Of a DNA stretch of 64,000 bases, positions 16,559-24,809 are shown piece by piece. Source of the DNA: Mucilaginibacter galii. Its GTDB lineage: Bacteria; Bacteroidota; Bacteroidia; Sphingobacteriales; Sphingobacteriaceae. The DNA lies in NCBI RefSeq assembly GCF_014635825.1, contig NZ_BMDO01000005.1, positions 186,001-250,000 of the forward strand. The letters are read 5' to 3'. Both the position numbers and the translations under genes were made by a program. Below the pieces are notes generated by a model that was given only the letters and a program-made list of their open reading frames with translations, searched no databases and was not told the origin of the DNA. The first letter of the stretch is position 1, and each line of letters starts with the position of its first letter.

Positions 16559-16939
16559 TTATTCTCTAATATAAATAAATGCAGAGCGCTGCTTTGAGTT
16601 TGTACTTAGGTAAAGGAGATAAATGGCGATCAATCGTTCATGCCAAACTGCTGTTTGCAATTTGCTGATAATTAGCGAGCTATATTTTTAGTTCCCCGAT
16701 TTCCTGTTTTGGGGCGCTGTGTCAACAAGGGCAGGGTGTACTATCCCCAGTGGGAAATTGAGGTTTTTGTCCTTCATTATTCGTTTAGCAATATTTCGTG
16801 TTAATTAACCTCGATTTTGATAATAAATGATGCTATTTAATGCAAAACCTTGCAAAAGGGCACTGTCGGCATTTGTATTGCCTAAGTATTAACAGATTTA
16901 TTAATTAAACATACACAACAAAAATAACCCTTAATTAAA
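16559..16939. other. Intergenic stretch without recognised gene
   Basis: No convincing reading frame was seen on either strand. The last about 100 nt are A/T-rich and probably hold the promoter of the 16940 gene, but I could not identify a clear TAnnTTTG box. Confidence 0.6.
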
Positions 16940-17674
16940 ATGAAACGTACTTTTACTCTTGCCACCCTTTGCATCATTGCTGCCGCTTCTTTGTTCACCA
17001 GCTGCAAAAGCTACGATGTTGCTTCACGCTTTAATTCAAAATATGTTATAGCAAGCAGCGGGAAAATGAACGCCGAAGTTCCTGAGAATTTCGAATTAGG
17101 TTATGCCATGCTGGCCCTTACCAACCTGGCACAAAAAGATACCGCTATTGTAGATCAAAACACAGCTTACTACCACGATTTAATGACTTGGATGGGCAAA
17201 TACAAAAACCACAAAAGTGTAGAACTGCTTAATGCTACACTTAGCCGCAACCCTAAACTGGTTAAAAGTTACCTTGATGGTTTATACGCTTTCCAAATGA
17301 ATGGCAACCGCTTTTCACTAAAAAGCAGCTACCGTATAGATCTTAACAGAGTTGATTTTAAACGCTTTGCCATCCTGCTCGAAAAATTTCATAAAGACAG
17401 CCGCTTCCACGAGTTTTATGTACAGCACAACGGCCTGTATGCCGACATGATACAAAAAGCAAACAACCTATATTCTTTTAACGAAGCAAAAACAGTTAAC
17501 GGTACTGTAAAAGGCTACCAGGTTATCTTGTCGCCATTAACCAAAGGCTACGCCGGTACTATGGAAATTAAAGGCCACGCTTACAGCGAACTGATCATCT
17601 TTCCTCGCATGTCGGTTAACGGCCGCTACTACGCCATGAAAGAAGCCATTGCAGGTAACCGTTCGGCAGAATAA
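16940..17674 (+). CDS. Lipoprotein, function unknown
   Basis: This 244-residue protein has a signal peptide and a lipobox-like LFTSC with Cys at about residue 21. The mature part is mostly helical in appearance (NFELGYAMLALTNLAQKD, then HKSVELLNATL) with a beta-rich end (VILSPLTKGYAGTMEIKGHA). I do not recognise the family. Spacing to both neighbours (about 480 and 140 nt) suggests a monocistronic unit with a weak terminator downstream. Confidence 0.7.
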   Translation: MKRTFTLATLCIIAAASLFTSCKSYDVASRFNSKYVIASSGKMNAEVPENFELGYAMLALTNLAQKDTAIVDQNTAYYHDLMTWMGKYKNHKSVELLNATLSRNPKLVKSYLDGLYAFQMNGNRFSLKSSYRIDLNRVDFKRFAILLEKFHKDSRFHEFYVQHNGLYADMIQKANNLYSFNEAKTVNGTVKGYQVILSPLTKGYAGTMEIKGHAYSELIIFPRMSVNGRYYAMKEAIAGNRSAE

Positions 17675-17705
17675 TTACGCCCCTAATTTTACTTATATAT
17701 ATCCT

Positions 17706-17739
17706 GAAGGCTGCCTTAATAAAGGTGGCCTTTTTTTAT
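17706..17739 (+). terminator. Weak hairpin terminator
   Basis: AAGGCTGCCTT-AATA-AAGGTGGCCTT is an imperfect stem followed by TTTTT. It lies after the 16940 lipoprotein gene. Confidence 0.6.
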
Positions 17740-17815
17740 GAGCAGGAGTTCGAATTTATCAAATTTATCAGGCATAGATTTTGTCTTAATAAGCACCTAA
17801 CAAAATATATTAACC

Positions 17816-18013
17816 ATGAAAAGCTTTGACGAATTAAAACCCATAGCCGACGGCTACTTACAAGAATTGATTGCTAAGGATAAAAACCAATCAGAAATTG
17901 AGTTCCCCTTTGACCAGGATGGTGTAAGGTACGAAGCCAAGTACGTGCTCAACAAAGAGAGCGGTGCCTGGGATCCTGAGTTTATCAAACCTTTTACCAC
18001 CGACGTATTATAA
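17816..18013 (+). CDS. Small acidic cytoplasmic protein, function unknown
   Basis: This 65-residue protein has no signal peptide or membrane helix. It contains FDELKPIADGYLQELI (helical), a beta-like stretch EIEFPFDQDGVRYEAKYVLN and an acidic tail. It is flanked by hairpins on both sides and so is probably its own transcript. Codon use and the preceding spacing support a real gene, but I do not recognise it. Confidence 0.6.
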   Translation: MKSFDELKPIADGYLQELIAKDKNQSEIEFPFDQDGVRYEAKYVLNKESGAWDPEFIKPFTTDVL

Positions 18014-18048
18014 TAAAATATTTGTTGATATTACTGCTATTATGTTTT

Positions 18049-18082
18049 AAAGCCTCCTTATTTATAAGGTGGCTTTTTTTAT
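18049..18082 (+). terminator. Hairpin terminator
   Basis: AAAGCCTCCTTAT pairs with ATAAGGTGGCTTT (one bulge), followed by TTTTTT. Confidence 0.75.
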
Positions 18083-18273
18083 ATTCACCTACATATGCAA
18101 CCTTATACCGATCCTCAGCGTAGAACGCTGTGTTCTGTAAAACCAATTAACACGATTTAAAACAATATAATATCAAAACTAATCGGTGAATTTTAACTCA
18201 GTCTGCTTACTATCCGGCACTTCCGCCATGCACGGGAACTATATACCTCGGGCAATATTCAATAAATCCTTAT

Positions 18274-18960
18274 ATGTATCGTAAATTTGTATTTCTTATC
18301 CCGCTGTTAATTTTATTGGGAGCAGGCCATGTCGCAGCACAGATCAACAACTCGGGCGATCTTATCTTACACCAGCAATCGGTAAAGCTAAATTTAGGTA
18401 GCCAGGGTATTGGTGCAGAGTATGCTTACGGTATTGATAAAAAAGTAGCTTTGCGCCTAGGTATCAATGTTATCCCGGTTAGCGTGAACGATGCTTTTGA
18501 TATTGCCGACTTTAACTCTACCTCCAAGGTGTCGGCCAAATTTACCAACATTCACCTACTGGCCGATTATACGCCGTTTAAATCGGCACCCGCTTTCAGG
18601 CTGGTAGGCGGTGCGGCTTACTTTGTTCGAGGCCGCGGAAGCATGCAGGTTCAGCCTAAAGATAATTACACCTACGGTGATATAGTTCTTACGCCAGACC
18701 AAGTAGGTTATTTGAATTTGGATGTTGACTGGAAGGGTATTGCACCTTATGCAGGTATCGGTTTATTTAAGGTAATGCCTAAGCGCCATTTTAATGTTAA
18801 CGTTGATTTAGGTACCTATTACCTCAAAGAGCCCGATGTTAAAATTGTGGGTACCGGCATCCTGAAAGGGAATAACACCCAGGAAGGCCAGTTAAAAGAC
18901 AATGTGAAAGATTACCGCTGGCTGCCGGTTTTTCAGCTTAACTTTAGTTACAAACTCTAA
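18274..18960 (+). CDS. Outer-membrane beta-barrel-like protein
   Basis: This 228-residue protein has a signal peptide (about 1-22, GHVAAQ). The mature part shows alternating amphipathic strands (VKLNLGSQGIGAEYAYGI, KVALRLGINVIPV, APAFRLVGGAAYFVRG, IAPYAGIGLFKVMPKR) and ends in FQLNFSYKL, with a terminal aromatic strand as expected of an outer-membrane barrel. Function is unknown. A lipoprotein gene starts 10 nt downstream, so the two may form an envelope unit. Confidence 0.75.
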   Translation: MYRKFVFLIPLLILLGAGHVAAQINNSGDLILHQQSVKLNLGSQGIGAEYAYGIDKKVALRLGINVIPVSVNDAFDIADFNSTSKVSAKFTNIHLLADYTPFKSAPAFRLVGGAAYFVRGRGSMQVQPKDNYTYGDIVLTPDQVGYLNLDVDWKGIAPYAGIGLFKVMPKRHFNVNVDLGTYYLKEPDVKIVGTGILKGNNTQEGQLKDNVKDYRWLPVFQLNFSYKL

Positions 18961-18970
18961 GTCTCCAATC

Positions 18971-19708
18971 ATGAAAATCTATATAAAAAGCTGTTTTTTC
19001 GCCATATTACTGCTCTCGGTATTCTCCTGTAAAAAACCAACCGAAAACATTAAATTAGTAGTAGATACCGATATTCTTAAATATACCGCCTTTATCAGGG
19101 TTACTGATGCTGCCAACGGCACCCTACCGGCCAATGCCAAAATTACCATAAGCGGTGCCGCTGCCGATAATATTTATGAAATATCAGGCAAAAAGAACTT
19201 TAACCTGGTGCAAGGTGTGGTAACCATTGGCTTAGGCCCGGCGTTAACGCCCACTGCTTCTAATCCGGTTACTTGTACCGCTACCATTACTGCCAACGGC
19301 TACACCACGGCAACCCGAACCATTACATTTACTGCCGATAAAAGCCAGCAAATTATAAACATCCAGGTAGCAAAAGTAGGTTCTACAACGCCGCCAATTG
19401 TAGTGCCCGATCCGCCTGTTTATCCAACCCCTGTGGTACTTAACTTTATTGGCACCTGCCGTAACCGCAGCGATTTTGAGATCCGCCCGAGTGTTTACAT
19501 CATGTTTCGCGAAACCGGCTCTAACCAGCCCTATCAATATTTGGGTTACATGGATAAAGGCGTTCTGAACACTACAACATTAGGACAAGGCAAAACCTAC
19601 GATTTTCAAACGTCGTTTAACGGCGAAAATCTTTCAGTAACGCAAAAAATTGAACAGGCGAGCTATTCACTCACGCTGGATATGGGTAACGCCTGCAGTA
19701 ATTTTTAA
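18971..19708 (+). CDS. Ig-like lipoprotein, function unknown
   Basis: This 245-residue protein has a signal peptide with a lipobox-like SVFSC, Cys at about 20. The N-terminal half (about 30-130) looks like a carboxypeptidase-regulatory or Ig-type beta sandwich (FIRVTDAANGTLPANAKITI, then ANGYTTATRTITFTADKSQQ). A Pro-rich linker (TPPIVVPDPPVYPTP) leads to a second small domain. It is 10 nt downstream of a barrel protein gene, and surface association is inferred. Confidence 0.7.
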   Translation: MKIYIKSCFFAILLLSVFSCKKPTENIKLVVDTDILKYTAFIRVTDAANGTLPANAKITISGAAADNIYEISGKKNFNLVQGVVTIGLGPALTPTASNPVTCTATITANGYTTATRTITFTADKSQQIINIQVAKVGSTTPPIVVPDPPVYPTPVVLNFIGTCRNRSDFEIRPSVYIMFRETGSNQPYQYLGYMDKGVLNTTTLGQGKTYDFQTSFNGENLSVTQKIEQASYSLTLDMGNACSNF

Positions 19709-19782
19709 AGCAGAACAGGCTTGAAATAGAGCCTATAACGATATCTTGTCATATTAAAACATGATGATGTGCCGGAGTGTTC

Positions 19783-19790
19783 TAACTTTG
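19783..19790 (+). promoter_or_regulatory. -7 box upstream of the TerC gene (TAACTTTG)
   Basis: TAACTTTG matches the consensus. Transcription from about 19797 would give a roughly 70-nt 5' UTR before ATG 19870. No clear -33 TTTG was seen. Confidence 0.5.
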
Positions 19791-19805
19791 CCATTGAACG
19801 CCGGT

Positions 19806-19846
19806 ATCAACCAGTTACTGTAAACGCATTATAGTAACTGGTTGAT
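19806..19846 (+). promoter_or_regulatory. Perfect 14-bp hairpin in the TerC 5' UTR
   Basis: ATCAACCAGTTACT at 19806-19819 is exactly complementary to AGTAACTGGTTGAT at 19833-19846, with a 13-nt loop. It lies between the predicted start of transcription and ATG 19870, and no T-tract follows it directly. A regulatory leader is possible. It shows no sign of the conserved yybP-ykoY riboswitch core. Confidence 0.55.
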
Positions 19847-19869
19847 GCTGTTCATAAGCACAACAACTC

Positions 19870-20685
19870 ATGGAGCTTCTGCACAAATTATTAGGTAACG
19901 ATATACAGGCCGGCCTGCTCATTATACTCAATCTTATTGTTATTGAAAGCCTGCTTTCGGTTGATAATGCCGCCGTGCTAGCCACCATGGTGCTGGATTT
20001 GCCTAAAGAGCAGCGCAATAAGGCCCTGCGTTATGGCATTATAGGTGCCTATGTTTTTAGGGGGGTATGCCTGCTGCTGGCCACTTATCTGGTTAAGGTG
20101 TGGTGGTTAAAGCCATTAGGCGGCTTTTACCTGCTTTACCTCGCTGTAAATTATTTTAGGGGCAAGGCAGCCGAAGAAGACAAAGGTGAAGAAGCTGTTA
20201 AGAAAGAGGAAAGCTGGATCTATAAATCGACCGTTGGTTTAGTAGGTAACTTTTGGGCCACCGTTGCCCTGGTAGAGATCATGGACCTGGCTTTTTCTAT
20301 AGATAATGTATTTGCCGCCGTTGCCTTTACCGATAATGTTTTCCTGATTTATACCGGGGTGTTTATTGGTATACTGGCTATGCGTTTTGTGGCCCAGGCC
20401 TTTGTTAAACTTATGGAGAAGTTTACCTTTTTAGAAACCATTGCCTTTGTAGTGATAGGTGTTTTAGGAATTAAGCTGGCCTCCTCGCTATTCACCCACT
20501 TTTATCCAACCAGCCCAATTTCAAAAGCTATTGAAGGTGAGCGGACAGACCTTATTGTTTCCATTTTTACCGTACTGGTATTTGTGATACCGGTGGTGAC
20601 TTCGCTCTTGTTCAATTTTCCTAAGCGTCATGCCATTAAGGCCAACGTAGCAAATGAAGCCGACGAAGTGCTGGATAAGAGTTAA
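19870..20685 (+). CDS. TerC/Alx-family integral membrane protein
   Basis: This 271-residue polytopic inner-membrane protein has about seven hydrophobic segments. Two conserved acidic repeats identify the family: ESLLSVDNAAVLA (about 26-38) and EIMDLAFSIDNVFAAV (about 137-152). A soluble charged loop (GKAAEEDKGEEAVKKEE) separates the halves. TerC/Alx proteins are linked to metal handling: Alx and related proteins export Mn2+, and TerC confers tellurite resistance; which applies here is open. The gene has a 5' UTR hairpin and is followed by a long terminator shared with gltX. Confidence 0.88.
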   Translation: MELLHKLLGNDIQAGLLIILNLIVIESLLSVDNAAVLATMVLDLPKEQRNKALRYGIIGAYVFRGVCLLLATYLVKVWWLKPLGGFYLLYLAVNYFRGKAAEEDKGEEAVKKEESWIYKSTVGLVGNFWATVALVEIMDLAFSIDNVFAAVAFTDNVFLIYTGVFIGILAMRFVAQAFVKLMEKFTFLETIAFVVIGVLGIKLASSLFTHFYPTSPISKAIEGERTDLIVSIFTVLVFVIPVVTSLLFNFPKRHAIKANVANEADEVLDKS

Positions 20686-20702
20686 TAACAATACAGCCAG
20701 AT

Positions 20703-20743
20703 ACCAAAGAAGCCTCCGAATAACTCGCGGAGGCTTCTTTGGT
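20703..20743. terminator. Bidirectional terminator between TerC gene and gltX
   Basis: ACCAAAGAAGCCTCCG (20703-20718) and CGGAGGCTTCTTTGGT (20728-20743) form a 16-bp stem between convergent genes. Confidence 0.85.
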
Positions 20744-20761
20744 AAATAAGTTTTTTATTTA

Positions 20762-22282
20762 TTAAGCTGTAAAAGCTGCTAATGCCTTTTCTATACGCGC
20801 AATCACTTCATCTTTACCCAATAGTGCGGCAATATCAAACACATGCGGGCCAAATTTACCGCCTACCAGCATAACGCGGAAAGGCAGCATGGCATCACCT
20901 ATTTTGAACCCTTTTTCGGTTAACAACGCCTTAAAGTTTGTTTCCAAGTCGGCTGCGTTCCAGTTTTCGGTTTGCTGTAATTGGGTAATGTAAGTATGAA
21001 ATAATTCTGTTTTAGCGTCAGTCCATTTTGGCTTTACGGCATTCAGGTCATACTCTTGAGGCTGCTTGAAAAAGTACCAGGCATGCTCATAAATATCGTT
21101 AATTAAGATAAGGCGGTCTTTTACCAGATTAATTACCTGTAACAGGTAATCATCGGCACCATCCTCAATGCCTTTATTGGCTAAAGCAGGTTTAACAGCG
21201 GCTAATAACTGCTCATCGTTTAATTTCTTGATCCATTCGGCATTGTACCATTTGGCCTTCTCGTAATCAAATTTAGCACCGGCTTTGCTTACCCGGTCTA
21301 TCGAGAATTTCTCTACCAATTCGTCTAACGAAAATAGCTCCTGGTCGGTACCATCGTTCCAGCCCAGCATACCCAACAGGTTTAAAAATGCCTGTGGTAA
21401 AAATCCAATTTCACGAAAACCTTCTGTTACTTCACCGCTTTTTGGGTCGGCCCAGGTCATGGCGTAAACCGGGAAACCCAGGCGAGCACCGTCGCGCTTG
21501 CTTAGTTTACCATGTCCATCAGGTTTTAATATCAGTGGTAAATGCGCCCATTGCGGCATCTGGTCTTTCCAGCCAAGGTACTCCCACAATAACATATGTA
21601 CCGGTGCCGATGGCAACCACTCCTCACCACGGAACGCATGGGTAATCTTCATTAAAAAATCATCTACCACTACGGCTAAATGGTAGGTGGGCATACCGTC
21701 GGCCTTTAACAGCACTTTATCATCAACGGTGTTGGTATCAAACGATACATAACCGCGTATCATATCGGTAAAGGTGATGGTTTCATCCTCAGGCACCTTA
21801 ATGCGAATTACGTGTGGGGTATCTGCCTGTAGCAATTGCTCTACCTCATGCTGAGGCAGCGATAAAGAGTTGCGCATGTCTAAACGGTGCGCCATGCCAT
21901 ATTGAAAATTAGGTACATCGGCACGTTTTTTCTCTAAATCTTCGGGCGTATCAAAGGCGTAGTAAGCATGGCCATGCATCACCAGTTTTTCGGCATACTC
22001 GCGGTATAGTGCTTTACGTTCGCTTTGGCGGTAGGGGGCAAAAGGGCCTCCCACCTGCGGACTTTCATCGGGAGTTAAGCCGCACCATTCAAGGCAGTCA
22101 ACTATATATTTTTCGGCGCCATCTACGTAGCGGCTTTGGTCGGTATCTTCAATGCGCAGTACAAAGGTACCGTTATGTTTTTTGGCAAAAAGGTAGTTGA
22201 ATAATACGGTACGTACGCCGCCCAGGTGTAATCCACCCGTTGGGCTTGGGGCAAAACGTACCCTCACTTGTTGATTTGACAT
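20762..22282 (-). CDS. gltX: Glutamate-tRNA ligase
   Basis: This 506-residue class I aminoacyl-tRNA synthetase charges tRNA-Glu (and possibly tRNA-Gln, if no GlnRS is present). It has RFAPSPTGGLHLGG with the HIGH-type HLGG at 19-22 and the KMSKS-type GKLSKRDG near residue 255. The GluRS anticodon-binding helical part follows to the C-terminus. Length is normal. Its start is 5 nt from a TATATTTG box, and the divergent spacer to a histidine kinase gene is filled with ACTAACGG repeats. Confidence 0.96.
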   Translation of the reverse strand: MSNQQVRVRFAPSPTGGLHLGGVRTVLFNYLFAKKHNGTFVLRIEDTDQSRYVDGAEKYIVDCLEWCGLTPDESPQVGGPFAPYRQSERKALYREYAEKLVMHGHAYYAFDTPEDLEKKRADVPNFQYGMAHRLDMRNSLSLPQHEVEQLLQADTPHVIRIKVPEDETITFTDMIRGYVSFDTNTVDDKVLLKADGMPTYHLAVVVDDFLMKITHAFRGEEWLPSAPVHMLLWEYLGWKDQMPQWAHLPLILKPDGHGKLSKRDGARLGFPVYAMTWADPKSGEVTEGFREIGFLPQAFLNLLGMLGWNDGTDQELFSLDELVEKFSIDRVSKAGAKFDYEKAKWYNAEWIKKLNDEQLLAAVKPALANKGIEDGADDYLLQVINLVKDRLILINDIYEHAWYFFKQPQEYDLNAVKPKWTDAKTELFHTYITQLQQTENWNAADLETNFKALLTEKGFKIGDAMLPFRVMLVGGKFGPHVFDIAALLGKDEVIARIEKALAAFTA

Positions 22283-22287
22283 AAGGG

Positions 22288-22295
22288 CAAATATA
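22288..22295 (-). promoter_or_regulatory. -7 box of gltX (TATATTTG)
   Basis: On the minus strand TATATTTG ends 5 nt before the gltX ATG at 22282. Upstream of it, where a -33 TTTG is expected, there are ACTAACGG/ACTTACC repeats instead. Confidence 0.6.
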
Positions 22296-22305
22296 GGTGT
22301 TGAGG

Positions 22306-22337
22306 GGGTAAGTCCGTTAGTTGGTAAGTCCGTTAGT
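22306..22337 (-). repeat. Degenerate 4-unit octamer array towards gltX
   Basis: Read on the minus strand: ACTAACGG, ACTTACCA, ACTAACGG, ACTTACCC (units at 22337-22330, 22329-22322, 22321-22314, 22313-22306). Ten nt separate it from the gltX -7 box. It mirrors the exact array at 22385-22480. Confidence 0.8.
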
Positions 22338-22384
22338 TATGAATTTGATATAAAGCAAACAAAACCCGCGCAGACAGCATTCAC

Positions 22385-22480
22385 ACTAACGGACTAACGG
22401 ACTAACGGACTAACGGACTAACGGACTAACGGACTAACGGACTAACGGACTAACGGACTAACGGACTAACGGACTAACGG
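22385..22480 (+). repeat. Twelve exact tandem copies of ACTAACGG
   Basis: Twelve perfect 8-bp units fill 22385-22480, followed by a partial unit ACTAA. The -7 box TATATTTG of the next gene begins 9 nt after the last full unit. The array covers the expected -33 position, which has no TTG. Perfect identity implies recent expansion, and copy number is likely to vary between strains. Confidence 0.95.
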
Positions 22481-22489
22481 ACTAATTTC

Positions 22490-22497
22490 TATATTTG
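22490..22497 (+). promoter_or_regulatory. -7 box of the kinase gene at 22506 (TATATTTG)
   Basis: TATATTTG ends 8 nt before the ATG. It is the mirror image in layout of the gltX box, with the ACTAACGG array directly upstream. Confidence 0.6.
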
Positions 22498-22505
22498 GGC
22501 AAATC

Positions 22506-23744
22506 ATGAGTAATCCTTACCTACAAAAAAAGCGCTGGAAATACCTGTTGCTGTTTTTTGCCCTTGTAATTGCCGGTAGTTCTTTGCTTTATACCAAGTA
22601 TTTGGTGGTAAATATTGCAAAATCTGAGCGTACGCGGGCGCAGGTTTGGGCGCAAACCATGAAGCAGATATTTTCTACCCTGGATGAAGAGCAGTTGAAT
22701 TACGTGTTTTTTGTTAGGGATAGCCTGTCGGTACCGGCTATAGTGACTGATGAGAAAGGTGACATTAAGTTTCATCGCGGTTTAGATTCAGGTAAAACCA
22801 ATATTAATGTTGTCCCCGAGCCCGGCGCTAAAAAAGCGCCTGTATACGATCCGCAATACTTTGAAAATGAGCTAAAAATAATGAAGGCGCAGCACCAGCC
22901 CATCAAAATTAATGTGCAGGGCTTTGGTGATAATTATTGGTTTGTTTATTATAAAGACTCACAATTGTTAACCCAGCTGCGGGTGTTCCCATATATCCAG
23001 CTTTCTATTATTGCGGTATTCCTGGCCGTGGCTTATTCGGCTTTCAGTTCCTCACGTAAGTCGGAGCAAAACCAGGTTTGGGTGGGCTTGGCTAAAGAAA
23101 CTGCTCATCAGTTGGGTACACCTATTTCTTCTTTACTGGCTTGGATTGAACTCATGAAAGCCAAGTTTGATGCTGAAGACGATCCGCTGATTGCCGAAAT
23201 GGCCAACGATGTAAAACGCCTGGAAATTGTGGCCGACAGGTTTTCTAAAATAGGCTCTAAACCGGTGCTGGAACCACACTCGGTTTACGAGGTGATTAAA
23301 GACTTTGTAGATTATTTCAGCGTACGTGTAAGCGATAAAATAAGCTTTGAAATTACGGGTGACAGGTTTTTAAAGGCTGGCATTAACGTGCCCTTATTTG
23401 ATTGGGTAATTGAAAACTTACTCAAAAATGCGGTAAATGCGATTGAGGCCCCCGGCAGTATTAAAGTAGATATTGCCGCCAGCAAGGCACGCAACCAAAT
23501 TTATATAGATGTAACAGATACGGGTAAAGGCATACCACGTTCTAAATTTGTAACTGTGTTTCGTCCGGGGTATACCACGCGCAAGCGGGGCTGGGGTTTG
23601 GGGCTATCGTTAACCAAGCGTATGGTTGAAAATTACCACAATGGGCAAATTTTTGTTAAAGACTCCGAACTTGGTAAGGGAACCACTTTTAGAATTATTT
23701 TAAGAAATATAGAAGATGATAGCGATTCCGATTCCGAATCCTGA
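22506..23744 (+). CDS. Orphan sensor histidine kinase
   Basis: This 412-residue membrane kinase has TM1 at about 11-33, a periplasmic region with VRDSLSVPAIVTDEKGDIKF resembling a small PAS-like sensor, and TM2 at about 162-180 (LSIIAVFLAVAYSAF). The H-box is AKETAHQLGTPISSLLAW, a variant typical of a Bacteroidota kinase group. The HATPase domain has NLLKNAVNAIE, DTGKGIP and GWGLGLSLTKRMV. No response regulator is adjacent. Its last 29 nt overlap the DinB gene. The repeat-filled promoter may link its expression to that of gltX. Confidence 0.88.
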   Translation: MSNPYLQKKRWKYLLLFFALVIAGSSLLYTKYLVVNIAKSERTRAQVWAQTMKQIFSTLDEEQLNYVFFVRDSLSVPAIVTDEKGDIKFHRGLDSGKTNINVVPEPGAKKAPVYDPQYFENELKIMKAQHQPIKINVQGFGDNYWFVYYKDSQLLTQLRVFPYIQLSIIAVFLAVAYSAFSSSRKSEQNQVWVGLAKETAHQLGTPISSLLAWIELMKAKFDAEDDPLIAEMANDVKRLEIVADRFSKIGSKPVLEPHSVYEVIKDFVDYFSVRVSDKISFEITGDRFLKAGINVPLFDWVIENLLKNAVNAIEAPGSIKVDIAASKARNQIYIDVTDTGKGIPRSKFVTVFRPGYTTRKRGWGLGLSLTKRMVENYHNGQIFVKDSELGKGTTFRIILRNIEDDSDSDSES

Positions 23745-24237
23745 TGAATATGCGCCGTTCTACGCCAATTATGTAAGCAAGGCCATAGCACAAGGCGATA
23801 TATTACAAACGCTGACCCGATTACAGGAAACCACTTACAGCTTTTTTAAGAGTATTGGAGAAGATAAAGCTAATTACGCTTACGCCGAAGGCAAATGGAC
23901 CCTCAAACAACTGCTAAGCCACATGATAGATGCCGAGCGGGTATTTGCTTACCGGGTATTGTGCTTTTCGCGAGGTGATGAAAATGCCCTGCCAGGCTTC
24001 GATGAGAATGATTATGTTGAACGTGCTGACCTGAGCAGCCGAACACTGCAAGATCTGGCTAAAGAGTTTAAAGAGTTGCGCGGGGCTAACTTTTATTTAT
24101 TCCATGCGCTCAATAATGAGCAGTTGTTATATACCGGTATTGCCAGCGGTAAGCCGGTATCGGTAAGGGCACTGTTGTATATAACAGCAGGCCATGAGCT
24201 CCATCACCTCACTATTATTAAAGAAAGGTATATATAA
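23716..24237 (+). CDS. DinB-superfamily protein
   Basis: This 173-residue four-helix-bundle protein keeps the likely metal triad: H in LLSHMIDAERVFAYR and two His in GHELHHLTIIKERY (HxxxH). DinB/YfiT-like proteins bind a divalent metal, and many act as thiol-dependent S-transferases; the reaction here is unknown. It starts inside the last codons of the upstream kinase gene (29-nt overlap containing GATTCCGATTCCGAATCC), so translation coupling is likely. A terminator follows. Confidence 0.82.
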   Translation: MIAIPIPNPDEYAPFYANYVSKAIAQGDILQTLTRLQETTYSFFKSIGEDKANYAYAEGKWTLKQLLSHMIDAERVFAYRVLCFSRGDENALPGFDENDYVERADLSSRTLQDLAKEFKELRGANFYLFHALNNEQLLYTGIASGKPVSVRALLYITAGHELHHLTIIKERYI

Positions 24238-24240
24238 ACC

Positions 24241-24276
24241 AAAAAGCCTCTCCAGATTACCCGGAGAGGCTTTTTT
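24241..24276. terminator. Bidirectional terminator
   Basis: AAAAAGCCTCTCC pairs with GGAGAGGCTTTTT across a short loop. It lies between convergent genes (DinB and a DUF6249-like protein) and is flanked by A and T runs. Confidence 0.88.
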
Positions 24277-24295
24277 AATAGTACAAAATTGGTAT

Positions 24296-24676
24296 TTACA
24301 CCAGATCTTTTTCTTCTTTATATACCGTTACATTTTTATCAAGCACCTCTTTTTTCTCAATAAGGTATGATACAAATAAACCCAGTCCTCCGAAAATGGC
24401 TATCAGGCTAAAGTAAATAGCTTCATTATGACGTGATGTTTCGGCAAAAACGGTTCTGTCTAAAACGCTGGCTAAAAATAAGCCCAGGCCGGCGCCAATT
24501 AAAAGTAACCCCCATTTAAGATTTTGGTACGGGGCCGATTGTGGTTTGTAACTGCGTGGATCCATGCCACGTTCTATCATGGCCATTTTTTCGCGCTTGT
24601 TTAAATATACTATTCCAAATATCATAGCGAATAAACCCAGATTCACTAAGATGATCATTAAAAAAGGAGATTCCAT
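24296..24676 (-). CDS. Small membrane protein (DUF6249-like)
   Basis: This 126-residue protein has three hydrophobic segments at about 6-24, 52-70 and 86-106, with a conserved-looking cytoplasmic stretch NKREKMAMIERGMDP between the first two. That motif followed by two helices is typical of Bacteroidota DUF6249 proteins, sometimes found near ECF sigma/anti-sigma genes, which also occur 1.6 kb downstream here. Function is unknown. Confidence 0.7.
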   Translation of the reverse strand: MESPFLMIILVNLGLFAMIFGIVYLNKREKMAMIERGMDPRSYKPQSAPYQNLKWGLLLIGAGLGLFLASVLDRTVFAETSRHNEAIYFSLIAIFGGLGLFVSYLIEKKEVLDKNVTVYKEEKDLV

Positions 24677-24809
24677 TATGTTTAAATTTTAAGTTGTTAG
24701 TTTAATGTTTCACCGCCATTGGGTGATTTGTAAACTATGACCACACAAAATTTAATCAGGTTACAGGGAGTTACACTTTTTTTGCAGATATTTTATTTGA
24801 TGCGATAAT

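Noticed and set aside
19797..19869. yybP-ykoY manganese riboswitch before the TerC gene
   Set aside because: Only a single hairpin is visible; the conserved internal loops of that riboswitch were not found.
22385..22480. Regular repeat as a CRISPR array
   Set aside because: Units are 8 bp with no spacers and no cas genes are near.
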